NCBI GenBank assembly: GCA_010645155.1
Contig: JAAGOF010000064.1
Coordinates: 2,825,262-2,889,261, forward strand
Direction of reading: 5' to 3'
DNA length: 64,000 nt
From: Tigriopus japonicus
Lineage: Eukaryota > Arthropoda > Copepoda > Harpacticoida > Harpacticidae
Part shown: piece by piece, positions 50,076 to 63,126 of the stretch
Position numbering within the stretch: the stretch's first letter is position 1
How the letters are laid out: the number at the start of each line of letters is the position of its first letter
Notes under the pieces: model-generated
Database searches by the model: none
Told to the model about the DNA's origin: nothing
The model's input: the letters and a program-made list of their open reading frames with translations, nothing else
Position numbers and translations under genes: made by a program

Positions 50076-50562
50076 TAATAGCATTTAGGTAAGAAATATG
50101 GGAAATGGTCAAAAGGGAGGAACCAGGACCAAGGAAGTTGGGACGACGCCATGAACTTCAAAACCTGGCCAAGTGAGACCTTAATTAGTGATAATTTTTC
50201 AACCCAAATCACTTTATCGATGAAAAACAATGACTTTCCAAGTTCAGCCAATGCATGAATTATCGAAGCTATTGAGAACTAGAGTAAGATCACAATGGCA
50301 CAAAGCTTAGAGGGGTTTGTGGAATGTGTAAATCCAGATGTCGCAATAAAATGCAGAAACCCCAAAATTTGAAAAACTTTCTCTTATAGATCACAAAATT
50401 CAATCGGTTTTAAGCTGAAGCATTACCACACTCTCATATGTTTCAACCCTCAGTGCAAAAGGAGAAAACATATTTCTTGACGTTTCATCTAATTGAGGTC
50501 TCACTCGCCACGCTGGGTGATGGCATAGAGTTGTATGTATAAAAAACCGGGAAAATCACAGT

Positions 50563-53500
50563 TCAAGTTTCGGCGCGAATTTCTTTTAAGTCTCGGGCGA
50601 CGCCTTCTACAGGAACAACTTGGTCATTCGGTAAATCTTTCTCTTGGTTCTTGGCTAGATTATCTTCGGGTGAATATTTGCTTCTCATATTGGGGAGCTT
50701 GTCGATCACTTCATTTTGATTAGACAAAGAATCAGCCAAGTTCTGCCCTCCCAATTTTTTGTTGCTTCTTCGAAGAGGGCGACCTGCCTCAACAGGTGCC
50801 TGAGGTCTGGAATTAGCGCCCAAATTAGGCTTTCCAAATCCATTGGGCGCTCTTGGTTGAGGTTGTTGTTCCATATTGGCATTTTCGACCTCGTTGGGAT
50901 GCCCTGCCCACTCAGAATCGCCTTGATCAGGAGCAATTTGGACCTGTTGAGGTATGGCATTGGGTTGATTCAGAGGTTGGCGATTTTGATCTAGGCCCTG
51001 CTGTTGTCCAAATTGAGCCTGATTTTTAGGGACATTTTGTTGTTGTTGCTTTGGGTCTTGATTAGAAAGAACCCTTTCTTGGACTTGAGGCTGGTTAGCA
51101 GTTTCCAATCCTGGCTGAGGTAACGGAACATTCTGCTCTTGATTTAAGGGCATTTGATTTACAGGATTTAGGCCTTGGTTCAAAGGTATGCTCTCTTGTA
51201 CTTGAGGCTTGTCACCAGGATGCAATCTTTGTTGATCTTGAACAACGTTTTGAACCAAACGACGAGGGTCTGGATTATTCTGCACTTGATGTGATGGAAT
51301 ATTCTGCGCTTGGTTTGATGGAACATTCTGCGCTTGATCCAATTGAGCATTCATTTGATTAAATGCCATCCCGTTTTGATCTGCAGGTTGGATTTCCTTT
51401 AAGGGAACGTTTGGCGGCTGGTTAGCTTCTGCATTCCTAGGTGGATTATTCAAAGGTGCCACATTCTCTTGTAAATGAGGATTGCTCTGAATGTCTTGAC
51501 GAGCGTTGCCGTCGATTCTTTCCTGATTCTGAACAATTTGGTCCTGTTCTTTATTGGAATTTGCTGCTTGATCTTGCCTTGGAGCTTGGACGACTTCCTC
51601 TTTTGCCGGAAGCATCTGTTCTCTCATTTGCTTGAGCACCTCTCTCTGTTCTTCGAGGATTTCTTTTTGCTCCTCTTTCTGTTTCTCCAGCTCCTCAATC
51701 AACTTGTCAGCTTTCTCTTGTTGGTCATGCCACTTGATTTTCTCCTCCACATCTTTCACAGCTTCTAGAGTCTTGTTGACCTTCAACTCTTGCTGTAGTG
51801 TCTCTAATGCGGATTTGGCCTTCGGCGTAACGTCCTTGGTTTCATTATTGGAACTCACGGGTTTCACTTCATTTACCGCCTTAGGTTTGTTTTCGTAATC
51901 TTCTTGAGGAGCTTCTGGCTCTTTGGGCTCTATCCTCTTTGGCCCTTCATCTTTTTCCTTTTCTTTGACTGAGGGTAAGTCAATTTTCACTTGGGCTCCT
52001 GGATCTTCATTGGCAGTTGAATTAATTGGCTTGGGCAAAGGTGGTTGACTCACAATGTTGTTCAATATTTCTTCCTGATGAGCTAATTTAGTCTCAATAT
52101 CAGGTGCTTTGTTGGCCTCCTGCAAGTTGACATAGGTTCCTAAAATCAAAATGCAAATGCCAACCAATAGGCAAACTTGAGCGGCAATCCGTTCTGTCGT
52201 GTTTTTGGTGGTCAATTTTAGGAAAATAAGGGCTGGAAATATGGTGCATATGACACAACCGATCGTTGATCCAACCAATCCGAGAACAAATTCAATGTCT
52301 GGAATCATTATTCCCATTGTGAGAGTGATGCCGAGGATGATCGCCGTCATTAAGTTAAAGCGATCCGGAGGAATATAATTGGATACCATTGAATCGGTAG
52401 GATTTGAGCCCTGCAACAATCGAGAAGTTCGTTGATTTCAATTAGAATTACACTTTTTTAAAATTGATTACAAATTAGGATATTAATTTCAATTTTCCAA
52501 AAGGTGACATGCCTTAGCGGTTAAAGAAAAAGTCGGATAAACCCCACACGACACACACTAGATGGGACGCAATAATCCTTTTTTAATTTATGCTCTCGCA
52601 AAAACCCAAGTTTCCCTTACCCCATTAAGTAAAGGCTCGACATCATTTTCCGAGTACAAAGCATCATTCTCGACCTTTGACAGGCTTTTGCTCTTAAAAT
52701 AAGTATTTTTTTATTGAAATTCCTTGCGATATTCACCAACATCAAAGTTCAAGAGACTCACTCACCTTTCTGTAAATCAAGGAATGAAGTGAAGATCGAC
52801 ATGGAAAGATTACCAAAGGAAAACTGACTGCCACTGAAAGGACGAAGCCGATTTTGATCGACTCGACTATCACCGAAGACGAAAAGGCGGTCAATACATT
52901 GCCTGAAATCAAGCAAAATGTGCGAAAAAATACGTTTATGAAAAGGCTTGTATCACCGAGGACCAATCTCTACCTCCAACTTCCACGGCTGCAAATGCAA
53001 TGTATCCAAATATGCCCACACAGATATAGCATCCTGAGCAGAGATTCACGGCTCCCTTCACGATATCGTTCATAGTAGCCAGAGACGGATCGGGAAGAGC
53101 ATCGTATATCTCGAAGATTTGCCTGGAATGTCAAAGCAAACACTTGCTATAATTACTTCATGCGGGGATGTTGAGAACTCAAGTGTACGATATGCATTGT
53201 ACGTGTCTCGGTCATTTTTTGAGGATAACCCACGTGAGTGACTGGACGCAAAGAATGCTTCTTTCGGGTTTGACGTTGGGCTTTCCATCATGTCAAGTTC
53301 TCGAGATTTACTATTGCTTTCACAAACAACAACTTCAAGAGATCATTGTGGGTCCTAGACGACCTCCTGTGACTGTTTGTAAATTATCCTTTCTGACGCC
53401 TTGAAAGTTGCCAAAGGATTTTTTTTTGTCGACAGATAGGCTTGCATGGGGAAAATGGACGAGATTGCTTTGTTGTAAAGAAAGTCGCAAGCGGTAAAAT

Positions 53501-54709
53501 TTACTTCATTGAGAGACAAATCTTTTCACTTGATTATTTTGTTCATAGCAAATTTTCTGCTCTAACTTGAAGGCGCTAAATGACTAACTTGCGTGTCTTA
53601 AACATTATCTTAAGGCTTGTTAAGGAATGTGAGGAATCCTCGTTTGGTGGGGTGGGATGAACTTCTCACTCGTCCGTCATGATTTGGGTCAAATTTTCAC
53701 CTCCCAGTTTAAAGCTATCGTCTAGTTGAGCCCAAAGATTGGCACGTAATGGGCCAAAAGTGTGAAAGACGAACTAGAGAGGAGGTCAAATTTCCAACAC
53801 CTCATTTGATTTTCCCTTTGCAGTTCTCATCGACCTCAACTCATCGATTATACGCCTTAGCAATTGTGGACAGGCCAAAAAAACTTGCCCAAAAAACTCT
53901 AGAATGACTTACGGTTGACATGAGAGAGCTGTGCAGAATATAGGCAGACATTGAAAGATCCCCGCAGGTCGCCAAAGGTTGACTAGATGCGTCCAAGAAC
54001 CGTGCATGAGACTGGGCCAGGATGCGATCACGATGTGAGACAAAACGAAGCAATAAAATCCAATGGAGACGGTACAGAGACCACTCAAACTGTCCACATT
54101 GCGCAATAAGGACAGTGGAAACGTAACAAAAATCCCTAAGGCTGAAACGCAAGATGCACTTATCTTTGGACGACTCGAAAGAGGTTTTTGAAATCGTACC
54201 TATGAGGATGACCAAGCGTAAATTGGCGGTGGAAGCTACACCCGTGATCTTGGCCACCACAGGCGGTGCCAAATCACCCATAACCACGAAAAATGCGATA
54301 CACGTGCCCATGAGGAAGCCGATCATGCATACCTCGACACATAATTTGCCCAACGAACCGTAGGTTTGAAAGGCTAGAAATGATAAGTGACGAAAAAAAT
54401 CAAATCCAGTCACCAGTCACTCAACAAACACTTGTCAACTTTACCTAAGAGTTCATAGTTTCTCCGGCGAGCCAGAATGGCCGACTTTAAAAGGATGTGA
54501 CACGACAATTTGACAATCAGACCACTGCAAATCACCATCAAAGTGGCCAACACAATCCCACACTGCAAATGCATCAAAATGTTTTATATCTTTTTAAACA
54601 ACTGACCACTATCCAATCCATTCATCACCTGTTTAAAACAATACGGCATGGCCAAGATGCTCACTCCAATGATGGAGTTGGCCAACGTGATGATGGATTT
54701 CATCGTCAT
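50563..54709 (-). CDS. SLC38A10-type putative sodium-coupled neutral amino acid transporter
   Basis: Seven exons, right to left: 54709-54629, 54562-54445, 54373-54200, 54135-53913, 53122-52974, 52902-52766, 52410-50563; 909 aa with all phases kept. The APC-superfamily start LANSIIGVSILAMPYCFKQ and the blocks GFLMGTCIAFFVVMGDL, AVSFPLVIFPCRSSLHSL, YIPPDRFNLMTA and MIPDIEFVLGLVGSTIG match SLC38A10. About 11 membrane helices precede residue 400. The roughly 500-residue tail has an acidic Lys/Glu region, a predicted coiled coil (about 495-560, e.g. EELEKQKEEQKEILEEQRE) and a Gln/Asn/Pro-rich stretch (about 630-810). A long cytosolic tail is usual in SLC38A10. Family members transport glutamine, glutamate and related amino acids. 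Start ATG 54709 was chosen because it matches the family N terminus; the frame is open further upstream. Confidence 0.92.
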
Positions 54710-56398
54710 GGTGGAGACTTCGGGAAAATAGATGGCTTTGAGCCACCTGAGCACGAAAAAGAACCCTCGTCGCAAAACCATCAGCAATGGATGGCGCAGA
54801 ATCCGTGATCTCGGACCCATTTCCCACAAATCAACAACCCAAGACATGATGATATCGATGCTGTGCCATGCCCACCCTCCCAACAACTGCAGGGAATCAT
54901 CCCTTCAAGCATCGCCATCGTTAGTTGGGCGGTATCAGAACATGCAAAACAATCACAGGCCCAATTTCGCAGAAGCGAACCAACCGGCGCACAAGGCTCA
55001 TCAAGGGTCAAATCAACGGTGTGTTGTTTGTGTCAACGGACTTTGCACAGAATTAGTCCGTCCACGCGTTCAGACGCCTTGACAAGGCTGGAACACGATG
55101 ACTACAGACAGAGGCTTAGTTGACTCCTCAGTGAAGAAAAAGTCGAGCCGATGAGATTTCGGAGGCCACAGAAGAAAGAACACGTTGTCACTTTGGTTCA
55201 CATGTCAAACGGTTTGCTGCATCAAGGAAGTCAGAGATCAGGCTGTGCTAGGCATAGCCGAGTTTTGCTGAAAAACAGCTGATCAAGTTTAGCAGGAGAG
55301 GTTGGAGTTGAGCTCATGGAGAGATTTAATGAAATGGGTTTTGCCCGTTTGGCCAAAGAGATTTTTCATGGGTTCGGAATGCGGGACAAATACTTTTTAT
55401 AGCATTTGAGCATTTTTCGTTACATTTTGGAGAGTTTAAAACGAGGCAAAATAAAGACTGGTGGGAAGCGTTTTACCAAGTCATGGTCACATTGAATATT
55501 GTGGAAAGTGATTTTGGCTACCGATAGAGAATACTACAGTACGGCTTGAGCTTGTTTTGGCAAAAGAAAGCAAAATCTCGGTGACGTTCATCGCTCATTC
55601 AAGCTAGAGGGCTAACAGAGAAATGTCACTCTAGTACAGTCAGTGGAGATTTGTTCCATCAGCCACAACAGCAGTGATTTGATTCATCATACATAGAGGT
55701 TGTGAAGAATTGATTGTTGTCTTTTGCTATGGACGCTGCCAAGACCTGCCGCGTAGACACGCTGTAGGCCAGCCAGCACTGTCCAGACACATAGGAAGAG
55801 ACAAATTACCTAATATTTCAAGTAAATTTGCCAACAATGTCAACAACCAATGTCCTTTTTGATATCGGTAAACAATTATGATACTTATTTATCAGTACAA
55901 TATCACACATATTGCGAAATAGTTAAAATTATGTTGAGTTTTGTTTCTTCCCGAGTGCATGGACAATGCTGGCTGGCCTTCAACGATGTCTACGCAACAG
56001 GCTGGTGGGGCGGGAATAGAGGAGGACAACAAACAATTCTTCACAACCTCTATTGCTCTTGTTTAACCAAAGCAGTTGAATGAGCAATTTTGCCACTGTC
56101 TCCCTAAAACGCAAGTTCAGGTTGTGAATCACGTAACTTAGCGTGTTCAACGTCAAATCCCATTGCACACACAGAGTAGGCTTGGTGACAAATGAATTTT
56201 TTCGAACTATCATTTTTCTGTTAGCCCTCTAATTCAAGACAACAACACTACCTAGGCCTTGGACGTTCATCAAGTAACTGCTTAAACGGATGCCGAGAGA
56301 TTTTGGAACTTGTCAGATTTTGTTTGATCTAGAAATCTTGTATGGTTTACAGGACTACCAGATAGTTATAAACTACATTTTACAATGTAATTACAAAA
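54710..56398. other. Upstream region of SLC38A10-like gene
   Basis: The minus-strand promoter is expected just above 54710. The reading frame of exon 1 stays open to about 54886. No other coding exon was recognised. Confidence 0.4.
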
Positions 56399-56765
56399 AA
56401 ATCTGTGAATTGTGTCTAATATGAAAAAAAACTGAGGATTACTTTTTTAAAGATGGGAAAATTCTTTGGTCATTTGAAAATGATCTAGAAAAGGTTTTGC
56501 TTATATTTCAAAATCAAAATGAGGTAATAAGCAAAAAGAATCAATTACAGTGGTAACTAAATTTATTTAGTTTATCATCTGGGCCACCAGAAAGAAGAAA
56601 ATTTTATTTTACTAGTTAATTGCAAATGTCTGCGATTTTTGTCCAATATTATAAGAATTGGGATATAGAAGAATTGGGAAAATTTCAAAACATGTGGGAA
56701 AATTGCATATTTTGTTGAAAATGATCTTAAAAATGGATGTCAAAATGAGAATAATGCATTGAATA
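56399..56765. repeat. Diverged tandem repeat in AT-rich DNA
   Basis: Segments 56399-56535 and 56628-56765 share an ordered series of matches (TCTGNGA...TAATAT, TGGGAAAATT, GAAAATGATCT, TCAAAATGAG), suggesting an old duplication with a period of about 230 bp. Identity is low. Confidence 0.4.
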
Positions 56766-57421
56766 ATTTATGACGAGTACTGGAAAAGCTCAGTTTCTTT
56801 GGCAAAAAAATAGCAAAAAAACTACACATAACTCAAATTTTTTGGCAATTTTTTTACAAAAAATTGATGGTCGTGATGCTTTCATAGCCGGTCTAGTTTT
56901 GATTGCACTTCATTCTGAAGTTTTGGGTTTTCACCCAATAATCAATGTAAACAAAAGACTGATTTATTGAGCTAAAAAATCTTTAAATCCGTAAAAATAG
57001 CAACTGAGTTTCGTATTATATCTTACATTTGGCTTTTGGATTTCTGAAAGGTCAATATTTTGGAAACCCCAATGGCAAGTAGTTTTAATGTAGGACCATT
57101 CTGAAGAATATAGATTGTGCAAACACGGTAAAGATCTCCCATGAACTAAAGATGGTAGAATCTTTTCTGCACACTTGTAATGAAATTACAGTTTTCTTTG
57201 AAAAAGGAAAATAACAATGATAATAAGATCATGTATAATATCTTATACCGTAGTTAATAAGTACAAAATATAATTATTTATTTAACTATAAAATCATTCT
57301 ATAATGTCTTGTACTTTTCTAAGGTTATCAAAGACATTTCCATATTGGACCTTTGTCGTTACTAACTTTTCACTATCTTGTTTTTGTCGCATAGAGTTCT
57401 AATGTTGAAGCGTGGGGGTTA

Positions 57422-57473
57422 GGAAAGCTTAGAGACGCTTTATTGTCCTCACTAGAGCGTCTCTAGGAAAGCT
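57422..57473. mobile_element. 36-bp hAT-like micro-element with 8-bp duplication
   Basis: A 36-bp unit (57430-57465) has perfect 10-bp terminal inverted repeats, TAGAGACGCT and AGCGTCTCTA. It is flanked by perfect 8-bp direct repeats GGAAAGCT (57422-57429 and 57466-57473). An 8-bp duplication with ends of the T/CAGAG type is characteristic of hAT transposons. It is extremely short, so chance is possible. Confidence 0.45.
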
Positions 57474-58168
57474 ATGAAGTGACAATCAGCTCCATCTTGC
57501 GTAAAATATATTTTTGCGAATTGAGGGAAAATTTAGGCCTTAATTTATGCCCACTTAGCATTCTCCGTGATTTTCAAATACAGTGGTATCATGTCTTAGG
57601 TTAGGAGACCTTGCGCGATTTTTGTACGTACACATCAAACGATGGATTTTGAAGCTTCTGAGGTTTTCTAGAAATTTGGTCAAAATATAAGATACAAGTG
57701 ATTTGATAAACAGTTTGCATTTTCTTGCTTTTTTACTGATCATTGAACAAATTAGACTTAAAAAGGTTGCGTAATTCAGGTTAAAATATGAAGCTTACCA
57801 GATTAAATTTGTCCCATGAACAAAAACAGATATTTTTGGAGATCAGATCGCGCAATTTTGAGATTGCTTCATGTTCATTTTGACGTGCATACATTTTCTG
57901 GCAGTCAAATATCGATAATTTCCATCTAGGGAGCGGTTTTCCTCCTACCTTTGGACTAATGAAGGACTCTGCTTTCATATTTTGTGTTCGACAGAAGAAT
58001 TTAATTTTCCTAATAATATGGAAGCGAAAGTTTGTGTCCGAAGCATTATTCAATTTATTTTAACGATCTTTTCAGACAGTTTACACTTCAATATTCAGGG
58101 AGCACTCATGATTAAAGAATGACATTGGCATGATCTTGATCGGTATAATTGAGCGCGTCCATTTTCGA

Positions 58169-58174
58169 TTTATT
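58169..58174 (-). terminator. Candidate poly(A) signal of casein kinase gene
   Basis: AATAAA on the minus strand about 130 nt after the kinase stop codon. Confidence 0.45.
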
Positions 58175-58305
58175 ATCTGAGATGTTGCTTAAAAGTTCAC
58201 ATCCTTCCAAACTTTTCTCCGCACAATCAACCATTCGTTGAAAGATAACAACCCTCGAACATCATTGGAGAATTGAAGCAAATAATCAGTGACTCTTGAA
58301 ATTTG

Positions 58306-61300
58306 TCATTGCTGAGGATTCCAAGAAAACGCCTCTGTGGTAGGCTCCTCTTGTTCTGCTTCGTAGGCATCCACATCAAGAGTTGGATTTTTACTGACAT
58401 TGTTATTATTGTATTGCAGATTGTTGTAGCTGTGGTAAGTGTTGTTATTATTATGGTTGTTGTTGTTGTTACTACTACTACTGGTATTCTTGATCCCTCT
58501 TTTATCTCGTGTTCGGGAGCCTGGATGTGAGGGTGGTGAGGATGAGGTTGGCTTCGCAAAAAATGCAGACATATCCATGGCTGGACCTCCAGGACTGCAT
58601 GACCTGAAATAAGGATAGACAAGCATTCAGGCGGTGACAAATGGATACATAACATGGGTGAGTAAGTAATAACTTGTCCAGTTTGTGTTTATTCTGTTTT
58701 GAGGTTTCAGTTCAACATGGCTGTGATTTCTTTGCGAATTTGGATGTTGTCGTAAATAATCAAATTCGTATCATTAAAAACACGTTAAAACCAGGTGATA
58801 AGTTGGAAAATGGGGCTTAAGTCGGGCGGAAAAATGTTGTTTGCTGTCGTTTGGTATTAATTTCTTTAAACATTTGCCAAAAGGCATCTTAGCAGAAAAA
58901 AAATTTCAAAAAGTAGCAAAAAATGTCGTTCATTGTGATGTCATTTATGGGCTTAAAGGTTTTTGGGAGGCTTAAAGGGAATACTTGGGTAAAACCACAC
59001 AGGAGAAGTTTAAGGACCTAAAACAAGGGCTTGACCCTTTTGAATTTTGAATCTTTGATCTTACGTGAGAACAATTGCAGGACGGGAGTCCAAGCCATTG
59101 ACTCTGAAAGCATCAACACCTTTTACTTCGATTTAAATCTGTTTTCCTAATCTGCCATGAAATTGAGAGGAGAAATCGTCCTGGACGAACAACCACTTTT
59201 CTCAAGCAAAAATAGAGTCCGTTTGTTCAGTTTCTCTTAAGAGCTTACTCACTCTTGATGCTCATTGGTGTCATCTTCATCATATTGTGGAATGGGTGTG
59301 GCTGGGGTGACAGTGGTAATGGTTGGATTAGTCCATTGGATATTCACCGTGGGTTTGGCTTTACCGGTTGAAACATCTTTAACCGTCGATGATGCTTGGG
59401 CAATGGCTAAAACAAATGGTTAATTTTGTGTTTCAATGTTTTTGTTTTCAAAAAAATCTCGAAACTGTCTTTTCTGGCAAAAAGTACTACAAATCTATCT
59501 TGTTTAAGTTTAAACCAAACATTCTTCGCAATTTTGATGCCATATTGAAAGGCAAGATTTGCTAAGGGCCGTCTATTTAAATATGAAGAGTTTCTTTAAA
59601 CAAATCAGTGTTCCAAAAATGGTAGTAATTCTGATTATCAAATTCTTTAATTCTGAGAACAAAACTGAGAATCCTCCGTTATCCCGTGATCAAAATAAGT
59701 AGAAGCTTATAGACTCTTATGGGAGGCTACACGAGGATTTTTGATGACGTTACCCTCCTTTTTGGACAATCATTCATAACAGATTTAATCCATAGAGGTC
59801 TATAGAGTGGAGATGCTTGAGCAGGCCAGTCGTGAAATTTCATTGTGGGCAGCAAGGGCCGTTTATCATCAGCGACTAGTTGAAACTTGCCCAAACAAAC
59901 GTATTCGTCGAAGGGAAATTTTTGAAAAACTTTTAGTTTTCGGCATTTGACCTCTTGCCTATGGTTTGCTTCTCCCAAATTATACTAAGGTGCTCAAAGA
60001 AGATGAAAATTTGATTCACAGGCATTAGTTCACGCAATTACAGGATTTGGCATTGAAAATATGTCTTGCGCACTTTCATTTGTACTATGATCTTCCACTT
60101 GTTTGGGCAAGTATTTCACGATATTCTTCGGAAATATTTGCCTTTTCACGCAACTTATGGGCAACTTTGGCCAGTATCAGCAATAAACAAGGCAGACAAA
60201 ATGACGACAATGGCCTCTCTATACTCCTCTTAAGATTTAACCTTCCAAAAAGGATGAGGTTTTGTCAAGGGTCATCATCATGCGTCTGCGTGTATAAACA
60301 ACCTATTTTTGCACCCCCTTCAAGTACCTAGAAGACAATTTTTATTGACTTTGATTCAAAGAATCAAAACTTGCCCTTGCAAACTTACCAGATAATTCTT
60401 GTGGCACTCCCATATCAAAACTGTGCCGGTGAAAGGTTGGTCCACCCATGGCCAAGGTTTTGTTCGCATTTGAGGCCTTTAATCGTTGATGCGGAGACGT
60501 ATTTTGTTTGATAAGTTTGGTCCCGGTTCCCGGGCTCAAACCTGGACTGCCTGGTCCGCCAGTGTGCCTTCTCTCCCGACCTTCATCGTCACGATAAGTT
60601 TGGTTCTATTGCATGAAAGTTTGGATTAATTCTAATGAGATGTTTGGCAACAAACTGCCGCCTTACATCTTTTAAGGCATTCCAATCGAAAACGTAGTCA
60701 TATGAGAAACCTTGGCGATGAAAGAGATTGCGAATCAGTTGTCTGAGATAACCATAGTCAGGTTTCTCTTCAAATCTCAAGGAGCGACAGTAGTTCAGAT
60801 AAGTGGCAAACTCCGCTGAAAAAAGGGGAAAAACACCAATTTCGTTAAGACACGATTCCATATAAGTTCAGATCAGACACATGATCTTTTGTCTAGGAAT
60901 AACGTTAGAAATGAACTTACTCGGTTGCCCTTTACACAAATCTTCGACTGACGTTGACAATTTCTTCTCACTGATCTTTTCATACTTTTGGGCCTTGGTC
61001 TTGGCCTTTAGTCCTTGCCAAGGTAAGACACCTTGCAAGAAATACATGAATATATATCCCAGCGCCTCCATATCGTCCCGCCGGGACTGCTCAATGCCCA
61101 AATGGGTATTGATGGATGCATATCTGGCAGTTCCAGTCAAATTTTTGTTTTCTCGGTAGGGTATGTGTTGATGAGTTCTGTTGTCCCGAAACTTTTTGGC
61201 CAATCCGAAGTCTATGGCAAACACGAGATTCCCTTTTTTGCCAAGACCCATGAGGAAGTTGTCCGGCTTGATATCACGGTGAATAAAGTTCTTACTGTGA

Positions 61301-62933
61301 ATAAACTCAATGCGGCTGACCTAAAAGAAGAAAAAACTATTTCTTTAAAATTCTTTCCCTTGAACAACAAGTCAAGAGATGTAATCGGTTTTACCATTTG
61401 ATCAGCCAATAATAGCACCGTCTTCAAAGAGAACTTTCTCTGACAAAAATTGAAGAGATCCTCCAGACTTGGTCCAAGGAGCTCCATTACCATAACCCTG
61501 TAGTCACCCTCCTTCCCATAATGAAGGACTTGCGGAATACCAACTACATCGAAAAAGGGAATATGAACCAAATAATGTTCTATAACATTTTGGAAAAATC
61601 ACTTACCTCCCCCTTGCAAAACTTTATAGAACTTGCATTCGATGTGTAATTGTGGATGTTTGGCTTTGACTTGCTCCAATTTGATAGCAACTTCTTCGCC
61701 CGTCTGAATGTTTATGGCTAGAAATTGAAATAATACATGAAGCGGATTTACAGTACTTGAACAAATGAGAAAAGTCGCAAAATTCAGACTTGGAAAAAAA
61801 CCATACCGGAACCTTTTTAAATCCTGGGACAAAATGTTCGTACCTGATTTTGATGAACTCGTCCTAAAATTCGCAAAAACTATACTTTGATTGAAAATCC
61901 CAATTTTTGCACAAAATTCGCCAAGCTTTTTGAGATAGTTACCAACAAACTTCTTTCATTAGCTCCATGAGAAGTACATCTTATTTCCAAACCAAAAACG
62001 CCGAAGGTTTTTGGAACGCCTCAAATATTTCATTTCTAAGAAGCCGCAACATTCCACTAAGTTGACATATCTTTAAGTTGTAGGAACGCTCCCAAGTCGG
62101 CAATTTTGATTGCAAAATAATCAAAAAGTGGTGTCATTTGAAGTTGCCTGAGTAAGGATTTAGTTCATTCCCAGAGTAATAACAAAAAAGTCAAAGGGGC
62201 CCCAAATTCCACTGCCATTTTAGCACTGCCAACAGCCCTATGACAGTTTTGGTGAAATGCTTGAAAAGCACTTGAACAACCTTAAATCATGGCCCATTGG
62301 GTTTGAAGGCAATAGTTCACAAAATCATTAGGATTCAGTGTCACCTGTTTCTCTTTTCATATGTATCACTAAGTTATTTTTGAAGGTGTCTCTTTGGTTC
62401 AGTGTACTCTTGTGGCCCTAACTTGTATTTTAATTTGATTCATCCTTTGCTTTCCTTTGGGTGCAAAAGACATCTCAATGTGTTGTATGGCTCATAAAGA
62501 TATTTTGTTCGCAGAAAAGAGAGATGGTCATTTAGCCGTTCATTCCCAGTATTTCAGTGCCAGTTCAACACATAAAAGCATGAGTATTCCGGCTCAGGAT
62601 TTGTACGATCACAAAAATATGAATGAAACACGCCTGAATAGCTAGAGAGATGAACTAATATTTGGAGAGTAATTCTAAGAAGAGCTTGGTGAAGCCCTTT
62701 CATAATAGTATTCGTTACGCTTCTTCTCTTATGTAAGTCTCTCTCTCGTCAGATTGGAAGCCTTGATAGGCCTGACTCGACTCGAACGCGCTAGAATGTT
62801 CTACCAGCCACGAGAAGGACACCATCACTTGGGTGCTCGGAATAAATCTTACCCAAATAAATGTCACCAAACGACCCTCCTCCGATCTTCCGCCCCAACC
62901 GATATTTGTTGGCAATCCTGATATCCAGGTCTC
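58306..62933 (-). CDS. dco: Casein kinase I delta/epsilon-type kinase (5' end unresolved)
   Basis: Ser/Thr kinase of the CK1 delta/epsilon (Doubletime/discs overgrown) group, which acts in circadian, Wnt and Hedgehog signalling (family knowledge). Exons, right to left: 62933-62853, 61717-61607, 61543-61395, 61320-60921, 60815-60667, 60605-60389, 59406-59253, 58603-58306; 519 codons plus stop, in phase. Visible motifs: glycine loop [18 protein letters not shown] lysine, [29 protein letters not shown], and [15 protein letters not shown], which separates delta/epsilon from alpha and gamma types. Divergent points are [10 protein letters not shown] and [15 protein letters not shown]. The tail (about 230 aa) ends in a poly-Asn tract and [12 protein letters not shown]. 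The start is unclear: exon 62933 has a good acceptor (TTTCTTCCAG) but the frame is also open to ATG 63057. A paralogue of dco is possible, so the symbol is tentative. Confidence 0.88.
58430..58500 (-). repeat. Asn/Ser codon repeat in kinase tail
   Basis: AGT and AAC/AAT triplet runs in the last kinase exon encode [14 protein letters not shown] and a second NNNN. It is a coding microsatellite, likely length-variable. Confidence 0.8.
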
Positions 62934-63126
62934 CTGGAAGAAAGTGATAAGATTCATAAACACAAGATTCCTGTTTTTTGTTCTCCGAATGTCGAGTTTG
63001 CCAGACCTGATGCGGGAATATTGCATTGGAAAAGATTCGATTAGCAAGATCGGTCAAAATGAAATCGAATTGGGTTTTGGTTGGTGTTGAGAACTCTTAA
63101 GTAGGTAGGAAGTTTCGATCACTTAC

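Larger units (their letters stand above)
48595..50562. other. Talin 3' UTR and convergent spacer
   Basis: No coding sequence was recognised. A plus-strand AATAAA at 50036-50041 and a minus-strand AATAAA (TTTATT on plus) at 50070-50075 suggest that the talin 3' UTR fills about 1.45 kb and the transporter 3' UTR about 490 nt. Confidence 0.5.
56766..58305. other. AT-rich intergenic DNA
   Basis: No coding exon was recognised. It contains a 36-bp hairpin element (57430-57465) and the 3' UTR of the casein kinase gene with a minus-strand poly(A) signal at 58169-58174. Confidence 0.5.

Noticed and set aside
56770..56970. 66-codon open frame in AT-rich spacer
   Set aside because: Lys/Asn/Phe-rich as expected from AT-rich DNA. 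No homology was recognised.
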